In this document: positions 28,166-37,546 of the stretch, one piece after another | Position numbering within the stretch: position 1 is the stretch's first letter | How the letters are laid out: every line of letters starts with the position of its first letter | Assembly: GCA_902798385.1 (NCBI GenBank) | Contig: CADBWK010000010.1 | Coordinates: forward strand, 1-62,724 | Direction: 5' to 3' | Origin: an uncultured Bacteroidales bacterium | Lineage (GTDB): Bacteria > Bacteroidota > Bacteroidia > Bacteroidales > Paludibacteraceae | DNA length: 62,724 nt | Position numbers and translations under genes: made by a program | Notes under the pieces: model-generated | The model's input: only the letters and a program-made list of their open reading frames with translations | What the model was told of the DNA's origin: nothing | The model's database searches: none

Positions 28166-29196
28166 TTGGATACAGAAACGATATTTCCGGTTTTCTCACT
28201 AAATACAATCTTCGGCAACTCTTTGCCGGTAAACCAACTCTTCGGCAGGGCTACATCTACGCCTAACTGCGCAACAGACAACTCGCGGCTGGTCAACGTG
28301 CTGCCTTTATATACCACGCTCACGGCACAATTGCCCGGGATATTATATACGATTTGCGACAACTCGGCTTTCTTCGCTTTCGGATTAGCGTGACGAATGG
28401 TCTGCTGCTGACAAAGCATGTGAACAACAATCGTATCGGCATCTACATTATCGCCGTCCGTAAAACCGTTCTCGTCGCTGAAGAAAAGCAACTTATCGAT
28501 ATCGGAGGGCTCAACTAGCACACGCTTATGCTCTTTGCGAATATGTTTCTTGCCCACAAACAACTCCGTTAAGGCGCGTTCCTGATCGGCTAACTCCTCC
28601 AGCACTAACTCCATCGATCGTCCGTCTGCCGGGGCATGCTCTACCTCGCCGCTCAACAAGTACATACGCGTCTCGCGAAGATGGAAAATCTGCTTGGCAA
28701 CCTCATTGGCTTGCGCAAGCGGGTTAGCAGCTTTCAGCACTTCTTCCGGTATCGGAGCCGTCTGTAATTTAGGTGCAGGATGCTTGTGGCATTTATGATC
28801 GTCCTCTTTCTTCGATTCCGATTTCTTCGGCTCAAACGGTACGTTATAACCCGTCAACAAACCCTTGTCGTTGATTGTCAACAACATCGGAATGCCGCTC
28901 TCCGAACTCACTTTATGCGGACGCGTATAATCCGTTGAACTTGTCGCGCCGATGCGAACATTCTTCAATGTGCAAAGCGTAGCTGTCTCTTTTACAACGT
29001 CCGTCACACCCAACAAATCTTCTGCATACGCGGCGTAGATACCGCGTTCCTGGGTCTCCACTATATACGTGAATTCCAAGTTAAAAGTGGTCTTCGGACT
29101 GTAATAAACCAATGCCGCTTCGCCTTGTTCCAATACCTGTGCACTAACGGCACTCATCATCATCGCTCCAATGAGCAACAAAAAGAATCTTTTCAT
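28162..29196 (-). CDS. DUF4831 family secreted protein
   Basis: 344 aa from the ATG at 29196, chosen because it overlaps the aroE stop as ATGA and gives a clean signal peptide (MKRFFLLLIGAMMMSAVSAQ). The fold is predicted beta-sandwich-like; a His/Lys-rich insertion (KKEDDHKCHKHPAPK) sits near residue 145. Function unknown; DUF4831 proteins are envelope proteins limited to Bacteroidota. Confidence 0.75.
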   Translation of the reverse strand: MKRFFLLLIGAMMMSAVSAQVLEQGEAALVYYSPKTTFNLEFTYIVETQERGIYAAYAEDLLGVTDVVKETATLCTLKNVRIGATSSTDYTRPHKVSSESGIPMLLTINDKGLLTGYNVPFEPKKSESKKEDDHKCHKHPAPKLQTAPIPEEVLKAANPLAQANEVAKQIFHLRETRMYLLSGEVEHAPADGRSMELVLEELADQERALTELFVGKKHIRKEHKRVLVEPSDIDKLLFFSDENGFTDGDNVDADTIVVHMLCQQQTIRHANPKAKKAELSQIVYNIPGNCAVSVVYKGSTLTSRELSVAQLGVDVALPKSWFTGKELPKIVFSEKTGNIVSVSK

Positions 29197-29909
29197 ATAT
29201 TCCAAATTTTCCAAGCTGCTTTTGCTTGTCCGTATAACATTCCTATTCCGTTCTGAATACTTGCTCCCTGCGCTTTGCCTTTTTTCAAGAACAGCGTCTC
29301 TTCCGGGTTGTACACGCAGTCAAACAATAAATGCCCTGCCGTTACTCGCTCGTACGGGATCGGCGGACAACTGTCCACGTCCGGTAACATGCCTAATGGC
29401 GTACAATTGACAATCACCGTGTGTGCTGCCATCACGTCCTTTGTCAAATCCTCATATCCTAACATCCCTGCTTTCGGTGTTCGGCTGACAAGGGTAGGGG
29501 TAAGCCCTAATTGTTTCAAACCGTAACAAACGGCTTTCGAGGCACCGCCGGTTCCTAAAACCAAAGCCAGCTTGTCCTCTTTCCGCAACAAAGGCTGGAT
29601 CGATTCCATGAATCCCAAACAGTCCGTGTTATAACCCACGCGCCGATGGACCACATTCACAGCTCCTACTTCCTTGGCCGTTTCGTCCAAACGGTCCAGA
29701 TACGGTATAATCTCCTGCTTGTAAGGCATCGTCACATTGAACCCGTCCAGTGAGTCCAACAAATGACCAATCTCCAATTTCAAATTTCCAATCGGTACGG
29801 GGTACAACGAATACTCCGCCTCTATATGCTCTCGCTCAAATTTCTCGGAGAAATATTTCGCCGAGAACGAGTGCAATAATGGAAATCCTATAATACCGAA
29901 GTGACGCAT
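29193..29909 (-). CDS. aroE: Shikimate dehydrogenase
   Basis: NADPH-dependent reduction of 3-dehydroshikimate in aromatic amino-acid synthesis. Substrate motif SFSAKYF, NVTMPYK with the catalytic lysine, nucleotide-binding GTGGASKAVCYGL, and NCTPLGM. 238 aa, slightly short. A variable loop just before NVTMPYK (IGNLKLEIGHLL) is encoded by a heptad repeat. It overlaps tilS by 22 bp. Confidence 0.92.
   Translation of the reverse strand: MRHFGIIGFPLLHSFSAKYFSEKFEREHIEAEYSLYPVPIGNLKLEIGHLLDSLDGFNVTMPYKQEIIPYLDRLDETAKEVGAVNVVHRRVGYNTDCLGFMESIQPLLRKEDKLALVLGTGGASKAVCYGLKQLGLTPTLVSRTPKAGMLGYEDLTKDVMAAHTVIVNCTPLGMLPDVDSCPPIPYERVTAGHLLFDCVYNPEETLFLKKGKAQGASIQNGIGMLYGQAKAAWKIWNI
29760..29796 (+). repeat. 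Heptad array inside aroE
   Basis: Plus strand: aatgacc, aatctcc, aatttca, aatttcc, aatcggt. In frame inside a conserved enzyme, at a loop that varies in length and sequence in the family. Confidence 0.8.
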
Positions 29910-30769
29910 AATTTTCCTTTTTTTATCGTTGCCTGATGGGTCTTTGACGTGAAAACTTTACCCCCTTCACCCTTTTGCAACGCATCGTAAATCTTATCTA
30001 TTTCCGCAAAATCATATCCGCGAAGTTCTTCGTAGAGCTTAGCAACCCCCGCTTCGCGTGTATTTTTGCCATCTAACATATCAGCATAGCCCTGCATGTG
30101 TTCTGCCGTTTGAGCCATGTGTTCGATCTCCGTTTTGCTATATCCTTTCAACTGCTCACGGATGGCATTCCGGGTGATCGATGTGTCACTGTTTGTGCTG
30201 TCATTCACCCAACTCAGCCCGCGCTTATCCCGCAGATAATGCTCGATATAATCTCTCGTTGTACATAGCAGCGGACGTACAACCGGTACACCTTCCGGTG
30301 CCATCGGATTAGCGCTCTTGGGGCGCATTCCGGCAAGTCCACGCAGTCCGGCACCGCGCTTGAGGTTCAGCAACAAGGTCTCTGCCTGATCATTCTGATG
30401 GTGTGCCACGGCAACCGCTTGACATTGATGCTTCTCTGCCACCTGCTCAAACCACGCGTAACGTAATTCCCGGGCCGCCATTTCTACGCTCGCATTATGC
30501 GCTCGCGCGTAAGATAAGGTGTCAAAATCCTTTACCTCCAATGGCACCTTCCATTGAGCACATAGATCCTGCACAAAAGCGGCATCCCGATCACTCTCCG
30601 CGCCCCGCAGATGGAAATTGCAATGTGCTGCCACACAGGAAAAGCCTGCCCGTAACAACACATCGAGTAACGCCACGCTATCCGCACCGCCGCTTATCGC
30701 TACCAACACCGGTTTGTCCTTTTCCAACAATCCCCGCTGCCGAATATATGTCGAAACCCGCCTAAGCAC
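29888..30769 (-). CDS. tilS: tRNA(Ile)-lysidine synthase, short form
   Basis: Makes lysidine at C34 of tRNA-Ile(CAU). The PP-loop ATPase motif SGGADSVALLDVL is near the N-terminus, followed by AHCNFHLRGAESDRDA, VAHHQNDQAETLLLNLKRG and the NxxR segment NAIREQL. Only 293 aa: Bacteroidota TilS usually carry further C-terminal domains to about 420-440 aa, absent here. The gene ends within aroE (22-bp overlap) and begins within the end of ettA (8 bp). Confidence 0.88.
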   Translation of the reverse strand: MLRRVSTYIRQRGLLEKDKPVLVAISGGADSVALLDVLLRAGFSCVAAHCNFHLRGAESDRDAAFVQDLCAQWKVPLEVKDFDTLSYARAHNASVEMAARELRYAWFEQVAEKHQCQAVAVAHHQNDQAETLLLNLKRGAGLRGLAGMRPKSANPMAPEGVPVVRPLLCTTRDYIEHYLRDKRGLSWVNDSTNSDTSITRNAIREQLKGYSKTEIEHMAQTAEHMQGYADMLDGKNTREAGVAKLYEELRGYDFAEIDKIYDALQKGEGGKVFTSKTHQATIKKGKLCVTSVL

Positions 30770-32438
30770 CTAAACCTCTGTACTTCACACGTTTGGGTTC
30801 ACAAGCCTCTTCGCCGAGGCGCATCTTCTTATTCTCCTCGTACTCCGAGTAACTGCCCTCAAACCAGAACACTTTCCCGTCGCCCTCATACGCCAGAATA
30901 TGCGTACAGATACGATCCAGGAACCAGCGATCGTGACTAATCACTACCGCACAACCGGCGAAGTTCTCCAGACCTTCCTCCAGTGCCCGTAGTGTGTTCA
31001 CGTCGATATCGTTCGTCGGCTCGTCCAGTAACAGCACGTTCGCCTCACTCTTCAGTGTCAGCGCCAGATGAAGTCTATTTCGTTCACCACCGGACAATAC
31101 ACCGCATTTTTTCTCTTGGTCTGCGCCGGTGAAATTAAATCGACTCAAATATGCCCGCGCATTGATCTCACGACCGGCTACACGAATGAACTCCGTACCA
31201 CCGCTGATCTGCTCAAACACACTCTTGTTCGGATCGATATCCGTGTGTTGCTGATCAACGTATCCGATCTTCACCGTCTCGCCCACACTGAACGTACCCT
31301 TATCGGCTTTTTCCGTGCCGATGATCATACGGAACAAAGTCGTCTTACCCGCTCCGTTCGGACCGATCACACCCACGATACCGTTAGGCGGTAACATAAA
31401 ATTAAGATCCTCGAACAGCAGTCGATCTCCAAACGATTTGGCAACGCCCTCGGCGTTAATGACCTTATTACCAAGTCTCGGACCGTTCGGAATAAAGATC
31501 TCTAACTTCTCCTCGCGTTCCTTCTGTTCTTCGTTCAACATGCGGTCGTACGACTCCAAACGTGCTTTCTGTTTGGCGTGACGTGCCTTCGGCGCCATAC
31601 GGATCCATTCCAACTCGCGTTCGAGCGTCTTCCGACGTTTGCTGGCCTGTTTCTCTTCTTGCGCCATGCGGTTGGTCTTCTGCTCCAACCAACTCGAGTA
31701 ATTGCCTTTCCAAGGAATACCTTCACCGCGGTCCAACTCCAGAATCCAACCGGCCACATTATCCAGGAAATAGCGATCGTGCGTGATACAGATTACCGTA
31801 CCCGCATATTGTTGCAAGTGCTGCTCCAACCAATCAATACTCTCCGCGTCCAAATGGTTTGTCGGCTCGTCGAGCAACAGGACATCCGGTTGTTGTAACA
31901 GCAGTCTGCACAGCGCAACACGACGACGTTCTCCTCCCGAGAGGGTAGTGACACTTGCATCGTCCGGCGGGCAACGGAGCGCGTCCATGGCTCGATCCAG
32001 TTTCTGGTCGATATTCCATGCGTCGGCTGCATCTAACTTATCCTGCAACTCTGCCTGACGGGCCAATAACTTGTCGAAATCGGCGTCCGGCTCGGCAAAA
32101 GCGGCGTTGATATCATCGTACTCCTTGAGCATGTCCATGATCGGCTGCACACCTTCCTGAACCACCTCGCGCACGGTCTTGTTCGGATCGAGCTTCGGAT
32201 CCTGCTCCAAGTAGCCTACGCTATATCCCGGTGACCAAACCACCTCGCCCTGGTATTCCTTTTCAATACCCGCGATGATCTTCAAAAGGGTTGATTTACC
32301 CGCACCGTTCAGACCGATGATACCGATCTTAGCGCCATAGAAAAAACTCAGGTAGATATTTTTCAATACCTGTTTCTGCGGACCGAAACTCTTGTTCAAG
32401 CCCACCATCGAGAAAATAATCTTCTTATCGTCTGCCAT
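30762..32438 (-). CDS. ettA: ABC-F ATPase, energy-dependent translational throttle EttA
   Basis: Ribosome-associated ATPase with two ABC domains and no membrane part. First domain: Walker A GLNGAGKSTLLK, signature LSGGERRRVAL, Walker B DVLLLDEPTNHLD. Second domain: GPNGAGKTTLF, LSGGERNRLHLAL, NVLLLDEPTNDID. The linker carries the arm/PtIM region. 558 aa from the ATG at 32438 (MADDKKIIFSM); the longer frame upstream is unlikely. The start lies 14 bp inside folA. Confidence 0.94.
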   Translation of the reverse strand: MADDKKIIFSMVGLNKSFGPQKQVLKNIYLSFFYGAKIGIIGLNGAGKSTLLKIIAGIEKEYQGEVVWSPGYSVGYLEQDPKLDPNKTVREVVQEGVQPIMDMLKEYDDINAAFAEPDADFDKLLARQAELQDKLDAADAWNIDQKLDRAMDALRCPPDDASVTTLSGGERRRVALCRLLLQQPDVLLLDEPTNHLDAESIDWLEQHLQQYAGTVICITHDRYFLDNVAGWILELDRGEGIPWKGNYSSWLEQKTNRMAQEEKQASKRRKTLERELEWIRMAPKARHAKQKARLESYDRMLNEEQKEREEKLEIFIPNGPRLGNKVINAEGVAKSFGDRLLFEDLNFMLPPNGIVGVIGPNGAGKTTLFRMIIGTEKADKGTFSVGETVKIGYVDQQHTDIDPNKSVFEQISGGTEFIRVAGREINARAYLSRFNFTGADQEKKCGVLSGGERNRLHLALTLKSEANVLLLDEPTNDIDVNTLRALEEGLENFAGCAVVISHDRWFLDRICTHILAYEGDGKVFWFEGSYSEYEENKKMRLGEEACEPKRVKYRGLGA

Positions 32439-32913
32439 ACTCTGCGAATGTATAATCGTAGGGGTTATTCTCATCAGCGCTGTGTCGTTCTGCGCTCAAT
32501 TGTTTCCATACTTTCGGATCGATCTCCGGGAAGAACGTATCCGCGTCCGGCCAACTATGATGAATATGTGTGATGTAGAGCTTGTCCGCACGCTCCATCA
32601 TCTGCCTGTACACCATGCCGCCGCCGATCACAAAAGCTTCCTCCTCCGGGCTCACTTTTGCTTCCATCTCGTCCAACGAGTACACGGTTTCCGCGCCTTC
32701 AAAAGTCTTTCCCTGTACATCTGTCAGCACGATATTGCGCCTATTCGGCAGCGGGTGTTTAGGCAGCGACAAGAATGTCCGCTCACCCATCATCACCATA
32801 TGCCCGCTCGTGATTTGTTTGAAATGCTTCAAGTCCGCCGGCATGTGACACAGCAAATCGCCTTTCTTTCCGATCGCATAATTCTCCGCGACCGCCACAA
32901 TAATAGAAATCAT
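32425..32913 (-). CDS. folA: Dihydrofolate reductase
   Basis: NADPH-dependent reduction of dihydrofolate, regenerating the cofactor used by ThyA next door. Motifs: ISIIVAVAENYAIGKKGDLL, MPADLKHFKQIT, MMGERTFLSLP and FVIGGGMVYRQMM; a Trp appears in SWPDADTFFPEI. 162 aa, normal. A heptad array fills the gap to thyA. Confidence 0.95.
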   Translation of the reverse strand: MISIIVAVAENYAIGKKGDLLCHMPADLKHFKQITSGHMVMMGERTFLSLPKHPLPNRRNIVLTDVQGKTFEGAETVYSLDEMEAKVSPEEEAFVIGGGMVYRQMMERADKLYITHIHHSWPDADTFFPEIDPKVWKQLSAERHSADENNPYDYTFAEYGRR

Positions 32914-32940
32914 AAATCTAAAATCTTAAATCTAAAATTA
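32914..32940 (+). repeat. Heptad array filling the thyA-folA gap
   Basis: Plus strand: aatctaa, aatctta, aatctaa, aatta, continuing the aatcata that covers the folA start codon. Exactly spans the intergenic gap. Confidence 0.85.
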
Positions 32941-33732
32941 GACGGACACTTGTCCGGCTATATGAGGATGCGGGTCGTATCCTTCTAAAGTGAAATCTTC
33001 GTATTGGAATCCGAACAAGTCTTTCACCTCGGGGTTAATAATCATCTTCGGCAGCGCTCTCGGCTCACGCGTCAATTGCAACTTCACCTGCTCCAAGTGG
33101 TTCAGGTAAATATGTGCGTCACCCAAAGTGTGTACAAAATCACCGCACTTCAAGCCCGTCACTTGCGCCATCATCTGCAGCAACAGCGCATAGCTGGCGA
33201 TATTAAACGGAACACCAAGGAAAATATCCGCGCTCCGTTGATAGAGCTGCAGACTCAACTTTCCGTCCGCTACATAGAACTGGAACAAACAGTGACACGG
33301 CGGTAATGCCATCTTCTCCACTTCTGCCACGTTCCATGCACTCACCATCAAACGGCGACTATCGGGATTGTTCTTGATCTGCTCCACGAGATTTTTGATC
33401 TGGTCGATATGTCCGCCGTTATAATCCGGCCAACTCCGCCATTGATGCCCGTAAACAGGCCCCAACTCACCGTTCTCATCGGCCCATTCGTTCCAGATAC
33501 GTACCCCATGATCCTGCAAGTACTTCACGTTCGTGTCGCCCTGCAAGAACCATAATAACTCATATATAATCGACTTCAGGTGCAGTTTCTTCGTGGTCAG
33601 CAACGGAAAACCGTCCTTCATCTTAAACCGCATCTGGTGACCGAAAACCGACATCGTTCCCGTGCCTGTCCGGTCATGTTTCACGGTGCCTTCTTCCAGC
33701 ACACGCTTGCATAAATCCAAATATTGTTGCAT
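32938..33732 (-). CDS. thyA: Thymidylate synthase
   Basis: Methylates dUMP to dTMP using methylene-tetrahydrofolate. Catalytic Cys in [22 protein letters not shown] at the N-terminus, [18 protein letters not shown] and [12 protein letters not shown] for substrate binding. 264 aa, the E. coli-size form. Stop and folA start are 24 bp apart. Confidence 0.97.
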   Translation of the reverse strand: MQQYLDLCKRVLEEGTVKHDRTGTGTMSVFGHQMRFKMKDGFPLLTTKKLHLKSIIYELLWFLQGDTNVKYLQDHGVRIWNEWADENGELGPVYGHQWRSWPDYNGGHIDQIKNLVEQIKNNPDSRRLMVSAWNVAEVEKMALPPCHCLFQFYVADGKLSLQLYQRSADIFLGVPFNIASYALLLQMMAQVTGLKCGDFVHTLGDAHIYLNHLEQVKLQLTREPRALPKMIINPEVKDLFGFQYEDFTLEGYDPHPHIAGQVSV

Positions 33733-33733
33733 A

Positions 33734-35794
33734 TCAATACAAATTATACGTTGTCTTAATCACCTTGAACTCCGTGCGACGGTTGATCTGGTTGCAAATC
33801 TCCTGCTTGTCCTCCGGCAGACTTGTTATATATGCCTCGTCCAGCACTTGATCCACCGGAATCCACGAATACTGCTTATTGAGCGCTTTGTCGCAAACTA
33901 CCGGCTTCGTCTTTCCGTATCCCACCGGCGTCAGACGTTCCGCTTCGATGCCCTGTTTGAGCAGAAAATCACAACAACTCTGCGCACGTTTCTGACTCAA
34001 CTCATTGTTGAACTCGTCCGTACCCTTCATATCGGTGTGAGCACTCAACTCGATCGTGATATTCGGGTTGTCTTGCAGCAGTTTCACCAAGTGCAGCAAT
34101 TCCGTTTCTGAAGCCTTCGTGGTCTCCCAACGACCGAACTCATAGAAGATATTTTCCATCTTCACCGGTCGCGAGATCGGGTTCAGCGCAAAATTCATCG
34201 TGTAGGTCTTGCTGTCTTTGAGGTTCAGCGTCGTCCATTGTTCCTTGGCGTTCAGATAGCCGCGGGCGGTGGCTAACATCACGTATTTGACATCTTTTTT
34301 CAATTTGATCTTATACGTTCCGTCTCGCCGTGCACTCACTTTACTGTTCGTGCCGTCTGATCCTACGATGCGCAGTTGGGCGTCCGAGAGTGGTGTACCT
34401 TGGTCATCGGTCACGATACCTTCGGCGATAAACTCCATCTCCGGCAGTATAAACCGATAGATCTTGTCGAATCCTTTCTTGTCGCCTCGGTTGGAACTAA
34501 AGAATCCGTTCTGGCTCTCGCCCTCAAACGTGATACCGAAATCATCGCCGGCACCGTTGAAAGGTGCTCCCAGATTGTAAATCACCCATACCACGCTGTC
34601 TTTAAACGTTGTGTCACGGGTTGCCTTGAAGAGATCGAGTCCACCGTATCCCGGGTGACCATTCGAGGCGAAATACAGCGTTCCGTCGGCATGTACGTAC
34701 GGATACATCTCATCCGCGGCGGTGTTGATGCCTTTGCCGAGCGGTTGGGGATTCACCCACGCACCGTTATCCATCTCGGCACACCAGATGTCCTTGCCTC
34801 CTTCGCCGCCGGGAGCGTCACTCACGAAGTACAAAGTATCGCCCGCAGGATTCAACGCCGGGTGTCCCACCGTGATCGAGCTGTCCGCAAACAGTTTCTC
34901 TTCCTGCGGTTCACTCCATTCTCCGCTTGCCCGCTCACTGCGGTAGATCTTGGCACCTAAGTCTTTTCCGTTGATCGGCTTAGAGTAGGTGAACAGCATC
35001 ATATGGCCGTCCTTGGTGAAACAACAAACACCCATCTCGGCTGTACCTGCCGCTTTACCGCCGGTCGAGTCATTCTCTTGCGCGTCTTCCGGGGCATCAT
35101 ACAATCCCTCCGCCAATGAGATATCTTCCCATTCTCCGGCGGCGTTCTTGCGCGTCTGATACAACTGGAACAACTGCTGTCCGGTCACATTACTCGGCCG
35201 CTTCATCGTCTTCTTACCGCTCTTCTGCTTCTCCTGACGATTACTCGTGAACATCAACGCGTCCGTATTATCTCCGATAAACATCGGTGCGAAGTTACTT
35301 GTGCGCTTCTGATTAAACTCCTTCGCTTCGCTAATCTTATATCGACTTGTCTCGCGTTTCCATTCGTCCATCTTCGAGCAAGCGTACTTACCGGCCAAGG
35401 CAACGTAGTTATCCGGGTGACTCTCCAGATACAGATCGTAGTTCTTGGCTGCGTCCTTGTACTTGCCCTGGTACTGCAGCACTTGCGCCGCATGGAGGTA
35501 GATCGTCGAGTCCTGCAACTGGTACTTGCAACGGATCGCACTCTGATAGCAGTTTGCCGCACGAGGGTTGTTAATCAACCGATAGCACTCGCCCTGCTTG
35601 TATGCCACGTAGCCTTTCAGCTGCTTGTCCGTCTTGGCAGAGATACGACTGTAACATGACTTGTAGATATCCGCCGCGACATAGTACTCCCCGATAGCGA
35701 ACTTTTTATCCGCCCGCTTCACACGCTTCTGAATACTGCATCCCGTCAGACACAGTATAGCCAATAGTATGTATAGATACTTAGTCGAGTTCAT
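33734..35794 (-). CDS. PorE-like lipoprotein: TPR, PD40 propeller, carboxypeptidase-regulatory and OmpA domains
   Basis: 686 aa with lipobox LTGC (Cys about 19). TPR-like helices (about 25-150); a beta-propeller with PD40 signatures (170-460) such as [11 protein letters not shown] and [19 protein letters not shown]; a carboxypeptidase-regulatory-like Ig domain (465-560, [16 protein letters not shown]); an OmpA domain (about 570-686) with [20 protein letters not shown]. This domain order matches PorE, a periplasmic peptidoglycan-binding part of the type IX secretion system. It starts inside the end of the DUF1015 gene (14 bp overlap). Related non-PorE proteins have the same layout, so the exact role is inferred. 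Confidence 0.85.
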   Translation of the reverse strand: MNSTKYLYILLAILCLTGCSIQKRVKRADKKFAIGEYYVAADIYKSCYSRISAKTDKQLKGYVAYKQGECYRLINNPRAANCYQSAIRCKYQLQDSTIYLHAAQVLQYQGKYKDAAKNYDLYLESHPDNYVALAGKYACSKMDEWKRETSRYKISEAKEFNQKRTSNFAPMFIGDNTDALMFTSNRQEKQKSGKKTMKRPSNVTGQQLFQLYQTRKNAAGEWEDISLAEGLYDAPEDAQENDSTGGKAAGTAEMGVCCFTKDGHMMLFTYSKPINGKDLGAKIYRSERASGEWSEPQEEKLFADSSITVGHPALNPAGDTLYFVSDAPGGEGGKDIWCAEMDNGAWVNPQPLGKGINTAADEMYPYVHADGTLYFASNGHPGYGGLDLFKATRDTTFKDSVVWVIYNLGAPFNGAGDDFGITFEGESQNGFFSSNRGDKKGFDKIYRFILPEMEFIAEGIVTDDQGTPLSDAQLRIVGSDGTNSKVSARRDGTYKIKLKKDVKYVMLATARGYLNAKEQWTTLNLKDSKTYTMNFALNPISRPVKMENIFYEFGRWETTKASETELLHLVKLLQDNPNITIELSAHTDMKGTDEFNNELSQKRAQSCCDFLLKQGIEAERLTPVGYGKTKPVVCDKALNKQYSWIPVDQVLDEAYITSLPEDKQEICNQINRRTEFKVIKTTYNLY

Positions 35795-37046
35795 GTACTA
35801 CGAGTCCGCTTCTCAGTTTCGGCTCAAACCACGTCGTTTTCGGCGGCATGATATTGCCCGAGTCGGCGATGTCGATGATCTGCTGCATCGTAACAGGGTA
35901 GAGTGCCAGTGCCACTTTCATCTCGCCGCTATCCACTCTCCGCTTTAACTCGCCTAAGCCTCTAATACCGCCGACGAAATCGATTCGCTTGTCGCTACGC
36001 AGATCCTTGATGCCAAAGATCTTATCCAATATCAAATTACTCGAGATTGTTACGTCGAGCACCCCGATAGGATCCGCATCGTTGTACCGGCCTGCTTTCG
36101 CCGTCAAACTATACCATTTCCCGCCCAGATACAGGCTGAAATTATGCAGTTTATTCGGCTTATAGATCTCCGAGCCTTTGTCTTCTATCTCGAAATCTTC
36201 CGCCAACTTAGCCAAGAATTCCTCCTCGCTAAGCCCGTTCAGATCCTTCACTACGCGGTTGTAGTCGATGATGTTGAGTTGATTGTCCGGGAAACAAACC
36301 GCCAAGAAATAATTAAACTCGGCATCCTTATTGCCCGTCGCTTTCTGCTTCTCTGCGCCGACGCCGGCAGCAGCTGCGGATCGATGATGCCCGTCCGCGA
36401 TGTACATCGCCGGAATCTCAGCAAAGATCTCCGTGATTTGAGCGATCGTCTTTTGGTCGTTGATCACCCAGAAAGTATGCCTGAATCCTTCCGGCGCTGC
36501 CACGAAATCATACTCGGGCGCAGCCTTGCATACCTCTGCTACGATCTTATCCAGGTCGTCGCGGTGAGGGTAGGCAAAGAAAACCGGCTCCATGTTGGCG
36601 TTCAGCGTCCGCACATGTTTCATTCGGTCTTCTTCCTTGTCCCGGCGTGTCAACTCATGCTTCTTAATGCGACCCTCCAGATAATCATCAACCCACGCAC
36701 CGACAACCAACCCGTACTGGGTCTTCTCCTTGCCGCCGGACAAAGGATTGTCCGCAAGGATCGTCTGCGCATAAACGTAGTATTTCTCCGTCTGATCCTG
36801 AACGAGCCAGCCTTTCAACTTAAAACGCTGGTACTGCTGCTTGGCCTCACCGTACACCCGCGGATCGTGTTCGTCCGTTCCTGGCATAAAATTGATCTCA
36901 GGCTTGATGATATGATACAAACTCATCTCATTGCCCGCCGCTTCTTTCCGTGCCTCTTCACTGTTCAGTACGTCGTACGGCCGACTACTCACCTGCGTCA
37001 CCAACTCCTTTGGTGGCCTTATTCCCTTAAAAGGTTTGATTCTCAT
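35781..37046 (-). CDS. DUF1015 family protein (SerK-like)
   Basis: 421 aa. DUF1015 signatures: KPFKGIRP at the start, SSRPYDVLN, HTFWVI, and IADGHHRSAAA. The family includes archaeal free-serine kinase SerK; in Bacteroidota a copy is often next to serC-serA, suggesting a role in serine metabolism. Here serC-serA lie about 12 kb away on the other strand. The biochemical role is inferred only. It follows bactofilin by 6 bp. Confidence 0.88.
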   Translation of the reverse strand: MRIKPFKGIRPPKELVTQVSSRPYDVLNSEEARKEAAGNEMSLYHIIKPEINFMPGTDEHDPRVYGEAKQQYQRFKLKGWLVQDQTEKYYVYAQTILADNPLSGGKEKTQYGLVVGAWVDDYLEGRIKKHELTRRDKEEDRMKHVRTLNANMEPVFFAYPHRDDLDKIVAEVCKAAPEYDFVAAPEGFRHTFWVINDQKTIAQITEIFAEIPAMYIADGHHRSAAAAGVGAEKQKATGNKDAEFNYFLAVCFPDNQLNIIDYNRVVKDLNGLSEEEFLAKLAEDFEIEDKGSEIYKPNKLHNFSLYLGGKWYSLTAKAGRYNDADPIGVLDVTISSNLILDKIFGIKDLRSDKRIDFVGGIRGLGELKRRVDSGEMKVALALYPVTMQQIIDIADSGNIMPPKTTWFEPKLRSGLVVHELD

Positions 37047-37052
37047 AAGAAA

Positions 37053-37418
37053 TTATTTTTTGATTTCCGGAGCTTTCTCTGTGCCCATGGAGCAAGTACC
37101 GTTAAACATTGCACCCGGCTCAACGATCAAAGTCTTTGTGTGTACATCGCCCACGATCTTACCGCTCGTACGCAGACTCAACTGCTGGCTGCAATTGATC
37201 TTGCCTTCCATCAAACCCATGATCTCTGCATTCGCGCAACTAACCGTACCTTTGATCTTACCGGCCTCACCGATAACGACCTTACCCGTACAGTTCAGAT
37301 CACCATCGATCAAACCGTCCACACGAAAATCACTGTCTGCCGTGATGTTACCCACGATCTTACTTCCTGCGGTCAACGCATTGAACATCAAACCGCTCTG
37401 TTGTTTCTCATTTGCCAT
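37053..37418 (-). CDS. Bactofilin (polymer-forming cytoskeletal protein)
   Basis: 121 aa with a central right-handed beta-helix of short repeats (GLIDGDLNCTGKVVIGEAG) and disordered ends, the usual bactofilin plan. It assembles into filaments without nucleotide and helps shape or organise the cell wall. First gene of the long leftward run, with its promoter at 37481-37512. Confidence 0.92.
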   Translation of the reverse strand: MANEKQQSGLMFNALTAGSKIVGNITADSDFRVDGLIDGDLNCTGKVVIGEAGKIKGTVSCANAEIMGLMEGKINCSQQLSLRTSGKIVGDVHTKTLIVEPGAMFNGTCSMGTEKAPEIKK

Positions 37419-37480
37419 AATTCCTATATATTTTTAATTAACATTCGTACACATTTGGCCATAATAACCAAAATCGGGTG

Positions 37481-37512
37481 CAAAGATACAAAAAAAAATT
37501 GACATACACAAG
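37481..37512 (-). promoter_or_regulatory. Promoter of the bactofilin-led run
   Basis: TTG (37511-37509), 20-nt spacer TGTATGTC plus T-tract, TATCTTTG (37488-37481). The -33 element and spacer overlap the terminator hairpin of the gene behind it. Confidence 0.82.
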
Positions 37513-37522
37513 AGTGTATGCC
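37490..37522 (-). terminator. Intrinsic terminator after the PrsW gene
   Basis: Minus strand: 9-bp stem GGCATACAC/GTGTATGTC with loop TCTT, then AA and about nine T. It overlaps the bactofilin promoter. Confidence 0.85.
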
Positions 37523-37546
37523 ATTTTTTGATGAGATTTATCGTTT

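Noticed and set aside
36144-37502. Open frame of 452 codons opposite DUF1015 and bactofilin
   Set aside because: Shadow of two well-recognised genes; spans a promoter and terminator.
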